A stretch of DNA of 64,000 nucleotides from Parahaliea mediterranea (GCF_017255185.1 NZ_JAFKCZ010000005.1:360872-424871); one strand, 5' to 3'. Shown: positions 45,950-53,741, counted from the first letter of the stretch. Translations and numbers: made by a program. The notes: a model not told the origin generated them from the sequence alone.

Positions 45950-46453
45950 TCAATTCCCTATTTTAATTGGCTCCCGCATGCTTTTTAGCATCGCCTGCTG
46001 TTGCATGAACTCGGTTTTCGCCTTTCGCCGGTGATCGACACACTCAACCCACCGGCTTTCGGTTGGGGGATTCAGGCAATCATCTGGCGGCTTGTATTGC
46101 TCCCTGAATGCGTGCAGCAGTTGGTTCTGTTCACGCTGGTGGGCAAGCCTGGCTTCCCGCGCCTGCCGTTCGCGAACAGCCGCGGCATGCTTTCTCTCTG
46201 CCTCCGCGCGTTTAGCTAGAGCTTCTGCTCGCTGGCGCTCAGCCTGCTTGGCCGATTCCTGCTCTCTTTGTTCCACAATTTGCCTATTAAGCTGCTCGGC
46301 CGTCCACCATGCGACACCGGCGGTTAGGCCCAGCGCGATTCCCCAAAGCACTAGCGTGGCAAGAATGATTCCGAGGGCAATTTGCAAGGCAAGTTTCATG
46401 GGGCTGTCTGTGTCAAGAAGCTCGAACGAGTTTAGCAATTGGAAAGCCATGGA
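45950..46453 (-). CDS. Small membrane protein with charged coiled coil, function unknown
   Basis: About 167 residues. One strong membrane segment (MKLALQIALGIILATLVLW and on to about residue 45) is followed by a long Glu/Arg/Ala/Lys coiled coil (about 50-120) and a Cys-containing C-terminal part (DDCLNPPTESRWVECVDHRRK). Topology suggests a bitopic inner-membrane protein with a soluble helical rod. ATG at 46453 is preferred because GGAAGG lies 8 nt upstream; the frame is open to 46612, and an alternative ATG at 46399 starts right at the membrane segment. No family is recognised. It is downstream of the TonB receptor at 46632, with a hairpin between them. Confidence 0.65.
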   Translation of the reverse strand, partial: SMAFQLLNSFELLDTDSPMKLALQIALGIILATLVLWGIALGLTAGVAWWTAEQLNRQIVEQREQESAKQAERQRAEALAKRAEAERKHAAAVRERQAREARLAHQREQNQLLHAFREQYKPPDDCLNPPTESRWVECVDHRRKAKTEFMQQQAMLKSMREPIKIGN

Positions 46454-46508
46454 TAGCCTTCCAGTTTGAAAACTGCGAGCGACTTCAAATATCTCTACCG
46501 TCAGACGA

Positions 46509-46548
46509 GGGGCGGAGCCCTTTGTCCAGAAAAGGGCTGCCCCCTTTT
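46509..46548. repeat. Long palindromic hairpin, repeat-like
   Basis: GGGGC-GG-AGCCCTTT pairs with AAAGGGCT-GCCCC (13 bp plus a 2-nt bulge) around a 7-nt loop. It lies between the TonB receptor stop and the small membrane protein gene and looks like an intergenic palindromic repeat rather than a terminator on the minus strand, which lacks a T tract. Confidence 0.5.
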
Positions 46549-46631
46549 CTTGCAGGCCTTGGCGCAAAAGAGGCCATAGGGAGGCGCAGGCGCGCCCCGC
46601 CACTATGGCCAAGCGGGAGTAGGGCGGTGTA

Positions 46632-48821
46632 TCAGAAGAAGCGCTTTCTCAATGTCACGGAGACGGTCCGCGGCTGCTGCGGGATAAAGCCGTCCGGTGT
46701 CAGTCCGGGAATGATACGGAATACATCCACTACCGAGTCGTCGTCCAGCAGGTTGTTGACCGACAGCATCGCAGACCAGTCGTTGGCCTCCACTCCCAGC
46801 CGCAGGTTGACCAGAGTGTAGGACTCCAGCTCGACGAATAGCGGGTTGTTGGGCCGCAGTTCCGTATTGCGCTCGCTGACGTGATTGACGTCCAGCCCCA
46901 GTGTGCCATTGAGGTCGGTGCCGGGGATGGGGCGGCTGTAAAAACCGGATAGGGCCACGGTGGTGCGGGGGATATAGGTGATATCGTCGCCGTCCATTCC
47001 GGTGCCGGGAATCGGGTTGTCTTCTGACAGGGCGGCGTCGGTATAGCTGGCGGTGGCGCTCAACTCCAGGCCGGGCAGGGGGCTGTGCGTCAGGTCCAGC
47101 TCCAGGCCGTAAATGTCGGCGGCCCCGCCGTTGGCGCGGAAGGGAAACAGCACCGAGGGGTTGTCCGGGTCCTGGGCCTGGTTCTGGATCTGGATGTCGG
47201 ACCAGTCGATGTAGTAGAGCGAGGCGTTGGCCCGCATCCGGCCGTCGAGCAGGGTGCTCTTCAGTCCCAGCTCGTAGCTGTCCACTGAGTCGGAGCCGAA
47301 GCCCGCCGGAATGTTGACGTCGGCCAGGGCGGCGGCGGTCTGGTCGTTGGTGCCGCCGGCGCGGAAGCCCTGGGCCCACTGGCCGAACAGCATGATGTCG
47401 TCATTGAAATGGTAGGACAGGTTCAGTTTGCCGATCACGTCGTTTTCACTGAACCCGAGTTGCGGGCCCCGGCCGGCACCGGGCTGGCCGGCAAAATCCT
47501 GCAGCGCCGTGGCTACTTCGCCAATCTCGATCTCGAACCAGCGCAGTCCGCCGGTCACGGTAAAGTGCTCACTGAGGTCGTAGCTCAGGTCCATGAAGAC
47601 CGCGTCTTCGTCGACCTCGGTACTGACGTTGCGATCCAGGGAGAATCCGGCGACTTGTGAAAACTCGCCGGTTACCGGGTCCGAGGGGAAAATCTGGCTT
47701 TTGAAATAGCGCTCCTCGCGCTGCGCGAACACCCCGACCAGGGCCTGTAGCGGGCCGTTCCACTCGCTGGCGAAACGCAGTTCATAGCTGTTCACTTCCC
47801 GCTCTTTCGGCTGGGTAATGACGGAGTAGGGACCCACCGCCGCGGAGGCATCGCGATTGAACACGGTGTCGCGTTCCAGGCGGGAGACGGTGGCGGTGAT
47901 CGTACCCTGGTCTGACAAGTATTCGGCGGTGGCGTTGTAGATCCGGGCCTCGTCGGTGAACGGGTTGTTGTTGAGGTCGGCCTGGCGGTTTTTCGGCAGG
48001 GCTTGGCCCTCGTAGCCGACGCGGTTGAAGTAGTAGGGGCCATCCGTTTCCATGTCCTGGTTCATGGCCATCAGGTTGAGACGGATGCGGTCGGTGGGCG
48101 TGTAGAGCACGCGCACGCGGGCGGAGTGTGTCTGCTCGGCGTTGATCCCGTCGTCGAAGCGGTTGTCGATGAAGCCCTTGTCGTCCAAATACATGCCGGC
48201 AACCCGCACCGCCAGCTGGTCTTTGATCAACGGCAGGTTGGCGGCGAACTCGGCCTGGCCGCCCGGGCCGGTGGCGCCCTCGATATTGCGGGCGGTGGCC
48301 TGGATGTTGAGTTCGGGCTGGCTCAGGTCGGGGGCCTTGGTCAGGTAGCGGATGGTGCCCGACAGGGAGCTTGAACCAAAAGTGGTGCCCTGGGGGCCCT
48401 TGAGCACCTCGACCCGGTCCAGGTCGTAGAGTTTGATGTCGGGCTGCCGGCCGCCGCCGTCCTGGGCGTTCTCGCCGGTGATGATGACCTCGTCCAGGTA
48501 CAGGCCGACCGTGCCGGCCCCCGTGGCGTTGACGCCGCGGATAATATAGCGTTTGTCGCCCGGCCCCTGGTCGAACACCGCCAGGCCGGGAATCTGGTGG
48601 AAGAAGTCGTTGAAGTCGGTGGCGCCCATATCGGCGAGGCGGTCACCGGTCAGCGCCTGCACCGATATCGGGGTGCTCTGCATGCTGGCGGCGCCGCGCT
48701 TGGTCGCCGTCACGATGACTTCCTCCAGGCCCTGACTGTGCGCGGCGGCGCTGTGCAGGGTGGCGATTGCGATGGCGGCCGATAACCCTTTCCCGGCACG
48801 GGAAGTGGATGAAAAGTTCAT
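46632..48821 (-). CDS. TonB-dependent outer-membrane receptor
   Basis: 729 residues: signal peptide (..LHSAAAHSQ), TonB-box-like LEEVIVTATKRG, plug (YIIRGVNATGAGTVGLYLDEVIITG in part; VEVLKGPQGTTFGSSSLSGTIRYLT in part) and barrel, C-terminus ..TVSVTLRKRFF. ATG at 48821 follows GGGAG. No signalling domain. The usual YGRNATGG is replaced by FGSSSLSGTIRY, a sub-group often linked to uptake of bulky organic compounds in Sphingomonas-like and marine bacteria; this is inference. No catabolic gene is adjacent. Confidence 0.9.
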   Translation of the reverse strand: MNFSSTSRAGKGLSAAIAIATLHSAAAHSQGLEEVIVTATKRGAASMQSTPISVQALTGDRLADMGATDFNDFFHQIPGLAVFDQGPGDKRYIIRGVNATGAGTVGLYLDEVIITGENAQDGGGRQPDIKLYDLDRVEVLKGPQGTTFGSSSLSGTIRYLTKAPDLSQPELNIQATARNIEGATGPGGQAEFAANLPLIKDQLAVRVAGMYLDDKGFIDNRFDDGINAEQTHSARVRVLYTPTDRIRLNLMAMNQDMETDGPYYFNRVGYEGQALPKNRQADLNNNPFTDEARIYNATAEYLSDQGTITATVSRLERDTVFNRDASAAVGPYSVITQPKEREVNSYELRFASEWNGPLQALVGVFAQREERYFKSQIFPSDPVTGEFSQVAGFSLDRNVSTEVDEDAVFMDLSYDLSEHFTVTGGLRWFEIEIGEVATALQDFAGQPGAGRGPQLGFSENDVIGKLNLSYHFNDDIMLFGQWAQGFRAGGTNDQTAAALADVNIPAGFGSDSVDSYELGLKSTLLDGRMRANASLYYIDWSDIQIQNQAQDPDNPSVLFPFRANGGAADIYGLELDLTHSPLPGLELSATASYTDAALSEDNPIPGTGMDGDDITYIPRTTVALSGFYSRPIPGTDLNGTLGLDVNHVSERNTELRPNNPLFVELESYTLVNLRLGVEANDWSAMLSVNNLLDDDSVVDVFRIIPGLTPDGFIPQQPRTVSVTLRKRFF

Positions 48822-49215
48822 GCTGGCGGTCTCCCAGTTGGTTTTATTCGCTCTGCGCGCCGCGGTCGCCACGGCGGGAGGTTTTTCAGCATATACCCGG
48901 GAATGATTGTTTCAATGACACAGATCTATAAGTTTTGTTGCTTTAACTGCAAACTAAAGAGTCCTGCTCGGGATCGGTACGGCAAAACCTTGCCGGTGAG
49001 CTACGGCTGGAGGGCACAGTGTTGTTGGCAGCGCAGTGACCGCCGCAGAGCAGAGAAGGGCTCTGCCCCGAATGGCACCTACTTAACCGTTGTAGGGCCG
49101 AATTTATTCGGCCATGGGTGCCGTGCCATTCGACTCTACCCCCTTTAACAGTAGCTGCAGGAAAAGTTCGATATGCTGGGGCTGTCACCTATTGATGACC
49201 CGAGCGAGGAACGAC
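48822..49215. other. Intergenic region with palindromic repeats
   Basis: Divergent upstream region of the TonB receptor and the MOSC gene. No gene seen. It holds GGCAA..TTGCC near 48980, GCAGAG..CTCTGC near 49050 and the perfect palindrome at 49096-49113, suggesting REP-like intergenic DNA. Confidence 0.5.
49096..49113. repeat. Perfect palindrome GGCCGAAT-TT-ATTCGGCC
   Basis: 8-bp arms with a 2-nt centre, upstream of the MOSC gene. The style (GTAGGGCCGAAT...) resembles dispersed palindromic repeats in gammaproteobacterial genomes; only one copy is visible here. Confidence 0.5.
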
Positions 49216-49719
49216 ATGAGTGTCCAGCGACAACTCTTCGCACGCTACGCCCGTGATTTGCCGTCCGGCACCCTGACCTGGATTGGCCTGCGCCCGGCAC
49301 GGCGCGCAGACATGGTGGCCGTTGACGCGGTGCGGGCGCTGGCCTCACTGGGTCTGGAAGGCGATCACCGCTGCGCCAAGACCCCCGGCTCGGGGCGCCA
49401 GGTCACGCTCATTTCCGAGGAATTCATCGCGCAGATCGCGCACTTCAGCGGCCGCCCCAGCGTCTTGCCGGCGATGTTGCGCCGCAACCTGGTGGTGCGC
49501 GGCATCAACCTCAACGCCTTGCGCCACCAGCGCTTCCGTATTGGCGAGGCCGAGTTTGCGGCCACCGCACTGTGTCACCCCTGCCGGCGAATGGAAGTCG
49601 CATTGGGCGAAGGGGGCGTGGCGGCCATGCTGGGCCACGGCGGCCTGTGCGCCAGGGTCGAGCAAAGCGGTGCTATCCGGGTTGGGGATGCGATAGAAGT
49701 GATTATCGACGAGTCGTGA
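49216..49719 (+). CDS. MOSC domain-containing protein
   Basis: 167 residues. MOSC landmarks: LTWIGLRPARR at the N-terminal strand, GLEGDHRCAKTPGSGRQVTLISEE, the segment LRRNLVVRGINLNALRHQRFRIGEAEFAATALCHPCRRME (parts) with the conserved Cys, and a C-terminal IRVGDAIEVI. MOSC proteins carry persulfide sulfur or bind molybdenum cofactor, for example in N-hydroxylated compound detoxification. GAGGAA precedes ATG 49216. It is the last high-GC gene before the AT-rich island. Confidence 0.85.
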   Translation: MSVQRQLFARYARDLPSGTLTWIGLRPARRADMVAVDAVRALASLGLEGDHRCAKTPGSGRQVTLISEEFIAQIAHFSGRPSVLPAMLRRNLVVRGINLNALRHQRFRIGEAEFAATALCHPCRRMEVALGEGGVAAMLGHGGLCARVEQSGAIRVGDAIEVIIDES

Positions 49720-49905
49720 GTGTAGTCAGTGCACCTGGGCGTTCGGTTCTGGTTCGCTGCCCTACAAGATGGGTTTTCCCTGGCTGCGCCGGGAGGTGGT
49801 TCGTATCGCCGGCTGGCAGCCCTTACTGGCAGGGTTCCCAAGACCTCCGCGGTAACCGGGCTCACTCCCTAACCCATTGATTTACCGTTAGTAATCCAGC
49901 GGCAG

Positions 49906-49955
49906 AGTGCGCAACACTGGATGTCGCCCTAGTGCGCAAGATTGGGCGTCGTTCT
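49906..49955. repeat. Two imperfect 25-bp tandem repeats at island boundary
   Basis: Unit 1 (49906-49930) and unit 2 (49931-49955) both start AGTGCGCAA and match at 19 of 25 positions. Tandem protein-binding sites of this kind are typical of transposon ends; here they may mark an old junction of the AT-rich island. Confidence 0.6.
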
Positions 49956-50125
49956 GACAAGTGTTAAGTCCGGAAAGCTACTATAATATATATTATGAAT
50001 CTATTTATTGATAGATATATCTAAAAAGACTCAATTAAGGTCTTTAAATATATTAAACAATATAAAAAATCACAAAAAATAGAAAAATAATTGCTATGGG
50101 ATATATTTCTGCGTAACGTATATCG

Positions 50126-50138
50126 TATAGTGACTATA
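50126..50138. promoter_or_regulatory. Candidate HipB operator
   Basis: TATAGT-G-ACTATA, a perfect 6-bp-arm palindrome 34 bp before hipB in an AT-rich promoter region. Autoregulation by HipB dimers is normal for hip loci; the sequence differs from the E. coli TATCC(N8)GGATA operator. Confidence 0.45.
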
Positions 50139-50172
50139 TTGAGGCTTTATTCGTAAGAATATATTTAATTGA

Positions 50173-50469
50173 ATGAAGAGCTTAGATGAATTCAGCAAGA
50201 TGCTGTCGCAGATTAGAGATGAGTACGAGAAAGCGGCTAAGCAAGTAAGCCTGGCGGAGACAGCCGCGAGACTTAGACCAGTTGAAAGCATTGGAGTAAT
50301 CGTACGAGAGGAAAGGTTGAAGCAGGACCTCACACTCAACGAGTTAAGTGATTTGTCGGGTGTAGCCTATGCCACCCTGAGTAAGCTGGAAAGGGATGAG
50401 GTGTCCGTAAGGATAGATACGCTATCCAGGGTGTTATCTGCATTAGGGCTGAAACTGTGGGTAGGGTAG
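50173..50469 (+). CDS. hipB: HipB-like XRE antitoxin/DNA-binding protein
   Basis: 98 residues. The N-terminal helix is followed by an HTH_3 motif (IGVIVREERLKQDLTLNELSDLSGVAYATLSKLERDE in part) and a C-terminal VLSALGLKLWVG strand, as in HipB. It is the first gene of a three-gene hipB-hipS-hipT operon; the hipS start (GTG 50457) lies inside its end, so the two are translationally coupled. HipB should bind the operator and repress the operon; in tripartite HipBST systems it also boosts neutralisation of the kinase, while HipS is the main antitoxin. Confidence 0.88.
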   Translation: MKSLDEFSKMLSQIRDEYEKAAKQVSLAETAARLRPVESIGVIVREERLKQDLTLNELSDLSGVAYATLSKLERDEVSVRIDTLSRVLSALGLKLWVG

Positions 50470-50783
50470 CCCGGGTGCTCTATCAGGGGAGACTTGCCGG
50501 CATCCTTGAAGAGGATGAAGAAGGGTTCTCGTTTACCTACGACAGTGAGTATTTGGCCGGTGGCGTACCGATCAGTTATCAGTTAAAGCTCAGAGAAGCC
50601 GCATACGAGAGCAAGGACTTAATGCCGTTCTTTGAAAACCTGGTATCAGAAGGTTGGCTAAGAAAGCTGCAATCCCGGCAGCAGAAAATTGATGAGAATG
50701 ATCGATTTGGATTGCTGTTGGCAAATGGAAGGGACCTTGTTGGCGCTGTGACGGTAGAGCCGCCGCCTGAAAGTGAAGTTTAA
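50457..50783 (+). CDS. hipS: HipS-like antitoxin (detached HipA N-terminal subdomain)
   Basis: 108 residues matching the N-subdomain 1 of HipA ('Couple_hipA'): RVLYQGRLAGILEEDEEGFSFTYDSEYL, then ISYQLKLREAAYESKDLMPFFENLVSEGW, ..RFGLLLANGRDLVGAVTV (parts shown). In canonical HipA this is fused to the kinase core; here it is a separate gene, the hallmark of HipBST, where HipS neutralises HipT. The GTG at 50457 overlaps the hipB end by 13 nt; a GTG at 50472 is also possible. The hipT ATG follows 2 bp after its stop. Confidence 0.88.
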   Translation: MGRVARVLYQGRLAGILEEDEEGFSFTYDSEYLAGGVPISYQLKLREAAYESKDLMPFFENLVSEGWLRKLQSRQQKIDENDRFGLLLANGRDLVGAVTVEPPPESEV

Positions 50784-50785
50784 AA

Positions 50786-51775
50786 ATGGCCTATTGCAAA
50801 ATTAGCTTGAAAGAAGTGCCTCGCGGTAGCAAATACGAGGACTATCATGACGCGGCATTCAAGAAGCTATTTGGCAGCTTGAAGGTTTCCCCCGTGCTGC
50901 CCTTTTCTCGCAGCGAGTTCAAACAAGATAGCGTTAAATATACGAAAGGGATGTCTATCTCCGGCGTGCACCAGAAGCTCTCTCTAATCATTGATGCCAA
51001 TGGATATCTTTCGCCAGTCAATCAAGGCGGTGAATTTATTCTTAAACCGAGCCCAGAGGAATTTCCGTTTGCGGCTGAGAATGAGCACGCGGCAATGCTG
51101 ATTAGTGATTTGCTCGGAATCGATACAGCCCATTGTGGGCTCGTGGCATTCTCGGATGGTGAACTCGCGTACGTCACCAAGCGTTTCGATCGGCTAGCGA
51201 ACGGTCAAAAGAGGCACCAGGAGGATTTGCTTCAAGGCTTCAATATGCAAAGTGATCGCAAGTACGATAAAAGTTATGAAGAGGCAGGTCGCTTGGTTTT
51301 TGAGATGACTGACGGAAAAAAGTCAGTGGTTTCAGACTATTTACGCAGAGTTGTTTATGCCTATTTGATAGGTAATAGCGATTTACATTTGAAAAACTTG
51401 AGCCTCCAAAAGAATGAGGATAACAAGACGCACTTCTATGACAAGCTAAGCCCTAACTACGATTGTCTATTCACTGATACTTATGAGAGTCTTGAAGACG
51501 CAGGGTTTTTCGCGCTGGACCTGTTCAAAGATGGAGAAACTACAGGGGAATACGACCACTATGGCTATCCTACAGGGTATGATTTTTTAGAACTCTGCCG
51601 GCGCTTAGATATCCCGACAACGATCTTCGCAAAGTTTGTCGATTTGATTGTGAAACGAAAGTCTGAAGTCATTGAGATGATCAACAGAAGTTTTATGCCG
51701 GAGAAAATGAAGGAAAAAGCGTTGGAGACTGTAGAAGATAGGCTTCGTGTCATGCAAGTGGGGGCATTCGAATAG
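50786..51775 (+). CDS. hipT: HipT-like serine/threonine kinase toxin
   Basis: 329 residues, a HipA-fold kinase without the N-terminal subdomain. The Gly-rich loop reads GMSISGVHQKLS with serines exactly at 57 and 59, the S-I-S arrangement described for HipT auto-phosphorylation. The catalytic region is GNSDLHLKNLS (Asp199) and the metal-binding region LSPNYDCLF. Known HipT phosphorylates tryptophanyl-tRNA synthetase and stops translation; the target here is unproven. Third gene of the operon. Codon and base composition are clearly more AT-rich than the flanking chromosome, consistent with horizontal transfer. Confidence 0.9.
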   Translation: MAYCKISLKEVPRGSKYEDYHDAAFKKLFGSLKVSPVLPFSRSEFKQDSVKYTKGMSISGVHQKLSLIIDANGYLSPVNQGGEFILKPSPEEFPFAAENEHAAMLISDLLGIDTAHCGLVAFSDGELAYVTKRFDRLANGQKRHQEDLLQGFNMQSDRKYDKSYEEAGRLVFEMTDGKKSVVSDYLRRVVYAYLIGNSDLHLKNLSLQKNEDNKTHFYDKLSPNYDCLFTDTYESLEDAGFFALDLFKDGETTGEYDHYGYPTGYDFLELCRRLDIPTTIFAKFVDLIVKRKSEVIEMINRSFMPEKMKEKALETVEDRLRVMQVGAFE

Positions 51776-52016
51776 ATTACAAAGGGGTTCTACCCCGTTG
51801 CTTCATGGCCGGAGTATTTTCGCTCGTATATTCGAGCTGCAAATCGGCTATTCGGGAAATTACGTCTAACATGTTGTCGGTTCCGGGGCGCTCGTCGAAC
51901 TAATATTATGAACGTCAGGCTACATTGAGGCCGAGCGGTTGTAAGAAAATTTGCAAGAACAAGGCGGCCAAAATGGCACATATTGACGCGTAGCAGAAGC
52001 TGAATATTTGAGCGAG
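51776..52016. other. Intergenic DNA between hip operon and DRT2 locus, with candidate promoter
   Basis: No gene seen. A small hairpin GCTCG..CGAGC lies at 51822-51837. TTGACG (51983-51988) and TATTTG (52005-52010), 16 bp apart, form a plausible promoter that would start transcription near 52017 and so produce the proposed non-coding RNA. Confidence 0.4.
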
Positions 52017-52135
52017 GTCACAAACTCGGTTTATCGAGCGATTTTAGTGGCAGCCAGCTCCATGATTCGCTTAACTTCGTCTCCCCAATCCGGTAGCCTA
52101 TGAGGGCCTGGTGGCTAGGACGCCAGGGAAAATCA

Positions 52136-52255
52136 CAGGATGTCAAGCCATGCCAGGCCGCCAATACGGCAGCCCGACACGATTGACACCCACGTTGCGA
52201 TGGTCGTCCTCATGGATACCTCCAATGTGATGCTGACATTATACGTCATTGCTAA
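52136..52255 (-). other. Predicted 120-nt cDNA repeat unit encoding a never-ending ORF (neo-like)
   Basis: On the minus strand a perfect TTGACA (52146-52141) lies downstream of a perfect TATAAT (52243-52238), useless in the genome. If cDNA copies are joined end to end with a 120-nt period, TTGACA falls 17 bp before TATAAT, giving a consensus promoter. After it come GGAGGT (52223-52218) and ATG (52213), beginning MRTTIATWVSIV. The frame is open for all 40 codons of the unit and 120 is a multiple of three, so the ORF continues through every junction; in the genome it would stop at a TGA (52135-52133) just outside the unit. Exact ends may shift by up to 5 nt (unit start 52136-52141). Confidence 0.7.
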
Positions 52256-52316
52256 TAGAAGCGGCGGGGCCCGGGTTTCCTGGGTGAGATGGTGAGATAA
52301 GGTCCACTTGGTTAAG

Positions 52317-52364
52317 CCGGGGGAGGATTACGGACAGCCGCAGTCCTATGCCTTCCCCGGTTTT
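52317..52364 (+). terminator. Terminator-like hairpin at the end of the candidate ncRNA
   Basis: CCGGGGGAGG (52317-52326) pairs with CCTTCCCCGG (52351-52360) with one G-U, has an inner GGAC/GTCC stem, and is followed by TTTT. It should end most ncRNA transcripts while letting some read through into the reverse transcriptase gene, which starts 15 bp later. Confidence 0.7.
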
Positions 52365-52378
52365 GCTAGGCTAAATTT

Positions 52379-53656
52379 ATGTCAACGGATGACTGCCAGT
52401 GGTACCGCAATCGTAGGTATTTGCATTTTGATCACCCCATTGGAGTGAAAGCCGCGCGTGAACTCGTAACTAATCCGTTGCGCGTCCAGTCTCATTCGTT
52501 TTACCCCCTTATTACTTACGAGCTTGATTCGGTTAAGATTTTTAAAGATCGGGCCAGTGGCTTAATCGATAAAAAGATTAAAAAGCGTCCAATCATGTAT
52601 GCGGCTCACGCGGATAGCCATATATACAGCTACTATGCAGACCTGCTATCAAAAGAGTATGAGGCTGCATTACTGGCCAGCGGCTTGTCTGGGAATATTC
52701 TTGCCTTTCGGCCATTGGGAAAGAGCAATATTGACTTTGCTGCGCAGGCATTTAACGACATAAGGCTAATGGGGAACTGCGCAGCAGTTGCGCTTGATGT
52801 CACTGCATTTTTTGACAATTTGGATCACGAGATTCTGAAAGATGCGTGGTGCGGCCTGATAGGTGAACCCCGTTTACCTCCAGATCACTATGCTGTTTAC
52901 AAAGCTATTACCAAGTTTTCAAAAGTCTCCAAGCTGGAAGTATACGATAAGCTCGGAATTTCAACGCATAACCCTAAAAATAATCGCACGCGTATTTGTG
53001 AGCCTGCCGAATTTCGCAATGTTGTTCGCGCAGGTGGCTTAATCAGTGCAAACACTGACTCATTTGCAATTCCCCAGGGGTCCCCTATAAGTGCTCTTCT
53101 TTCGAATATTTACATGTTCGCGTTTGACGAGTGGTCTGCTGATTTGGCGGCAAGTTTAGGGGGGGAGTACTACCGATACTGTGACGATATTCTGTTTATA
53201 GTGCCCGTTAGTGAGAAAGATAGGGTTGCGAACAAGGCGCGTAAAAAGATTCGTCGTCTGGAGCTCGAAATAAACAAGGAAAAAGTTGAGATTCGGACCT
53301 TCAAAGTTATTAAGGGGAGGCAGGCATCTGACAAGCCGCTTCAATATCTAGGTTTTACTTATGATGGCGAAAGAATCTTGATACGTTCTGCCGCATTGGC
53401 TCGATACTCGGAGAAGATGAAAAGGGGAGTCAAATTTGCCAAAGCGACAATGCGGAAGCGAAATAGACTGCGTGATGCTCGTGGCGAACCAACGAAGCCT
53501 TTGTACCGAAAAAACCTCTATCGCTTATATTCGCATACGGGGCGGCGAAACTTTCTCCGCTATGGCTACCGGGCTGCAGAAAAAATGAATTCTCCCGCTA
53601 TTCGTAAACAGCTAAAGCCTCTTTGGGAGCGCCTACAAGAAGAGATAGAAAGGTAG
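52379..53656 (+). CDS. drt2: Defence-associated reverse transcriptase, DRT2 (UG2) type
   Basis: 425 residues. RT palm landmarks: Asp140 in VALDVTAFFDNLDH, the IPQGSPISALLSNIYM motif (231-246), and the catalytic YCDD at 267-270 in YYRYCDDILFIVP. The N-terminal YRNRRYLHFDHPIG, SFYPLITYEL, HIYSYYADLLSKEYE and GKSNIDFA segments are, as I recall them, characteristic of DRT2. There is no maturase, endonuclease or X domain, which argues against a group II intron, and no retron-type NAxxH/VTG motifs were noticed. DRT2 makes concatemeric cDNA from its ncRNA and blocks phage by expressing a toxic endless protein after infection. ATG 52379 has only a weak ribosome site. AT-rich, within the defence island. 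Confidence 0.88.
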   Translation: MSTDDCQWYRNRRYLHFDHPIGVKAARELVTNPLRVQSHSFYPLITYELDSVKIFKDRASGLIDKKIKKRPIMYAAHADSHIYSYYADLLSKEYEAALLASGLSGNILAFRPLGKSNIDFAAQAFNDIRLMGNCAAVALDVTAFFDNLDHEILKDAWCGLIGEPRLPPDHYAVYKAITKFSKVSKLEVYDKLGISTHNPKNNRTRICEPAEFRNVVRAGGLISANTDSFAIPQGSPISALLSNIYMFAFDEWSADLAASLGGEYYRYCDDILFIVPVSEKDRVANKARKKIRRLELEINKEKVEIRTFKVIKGRQASDKPLQYLGFTYDGERILIRSAALARYSEKMKRGVKFAKATMRKRNRLRDARGEPTKPLYRKNLYRLYSHTGRRNFLRYGYRAAEKMNSPAIRKQLKPLWERLQEEIER

Positions 53657-53741
53657 TCTGGACTGTATTTACCCCTGCAGCGAGACCTGACAATTACGAC
53701 ATTACCAGGGACTGCTCTGAGGGGTTGTAGGCAGGGATGGC

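Larger units (their letters stand above)
49720..50172. other. Island boundary: high-GC to AT-rich transition, no gene
   Basis: The first ~240 bp keep the host composition; from about 49970 the DNA becomes extremely AT-rich. It contains the two 25-bp tandem units at 49906, a 14-bp palindrome ATAATATATATTAT at 49983-49996 and the candidate hip operator at 50126. No protein gene is apparent. Confidence 0.6.
52017..52364 (+). ncRNA. Candidate DRT2 non-coding RNA (reverse-transcriptase template)
   Basis: DRT2 systems consist of a reverse transcriptase and a structured RNA of about 300 nt encoded just upstream, and this stretch fits: no protein gene, several hairpins (CCTGG/CCAGG at 52107-52127, GCCG/CGGC at 52157-52170) and a terminator-like stem at its end, 15 bp before the reverse transcriptase start. 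The 5' end is inferred from a promoter-like pair at 51983-52010 and could be off by tens of bases. The internal segment 52136-52255 carries the split promoter and stop-free antisense frame expected of the template. Not tested by covariance. Confidence 0.65.

Noticed and set aside
52183..52188. Plus-strand TTGACA as a promoter for the reverse transcriptase
   Set aside because: No -10-like hexamer 16-18 bp downstream.
52379..53656. Retron or group II intron reverse transcriptase
   Set aside because: No maturase or endonuclease domain, no retron-type motifs noticed, and the upstream RNA candidate fits DRT2.
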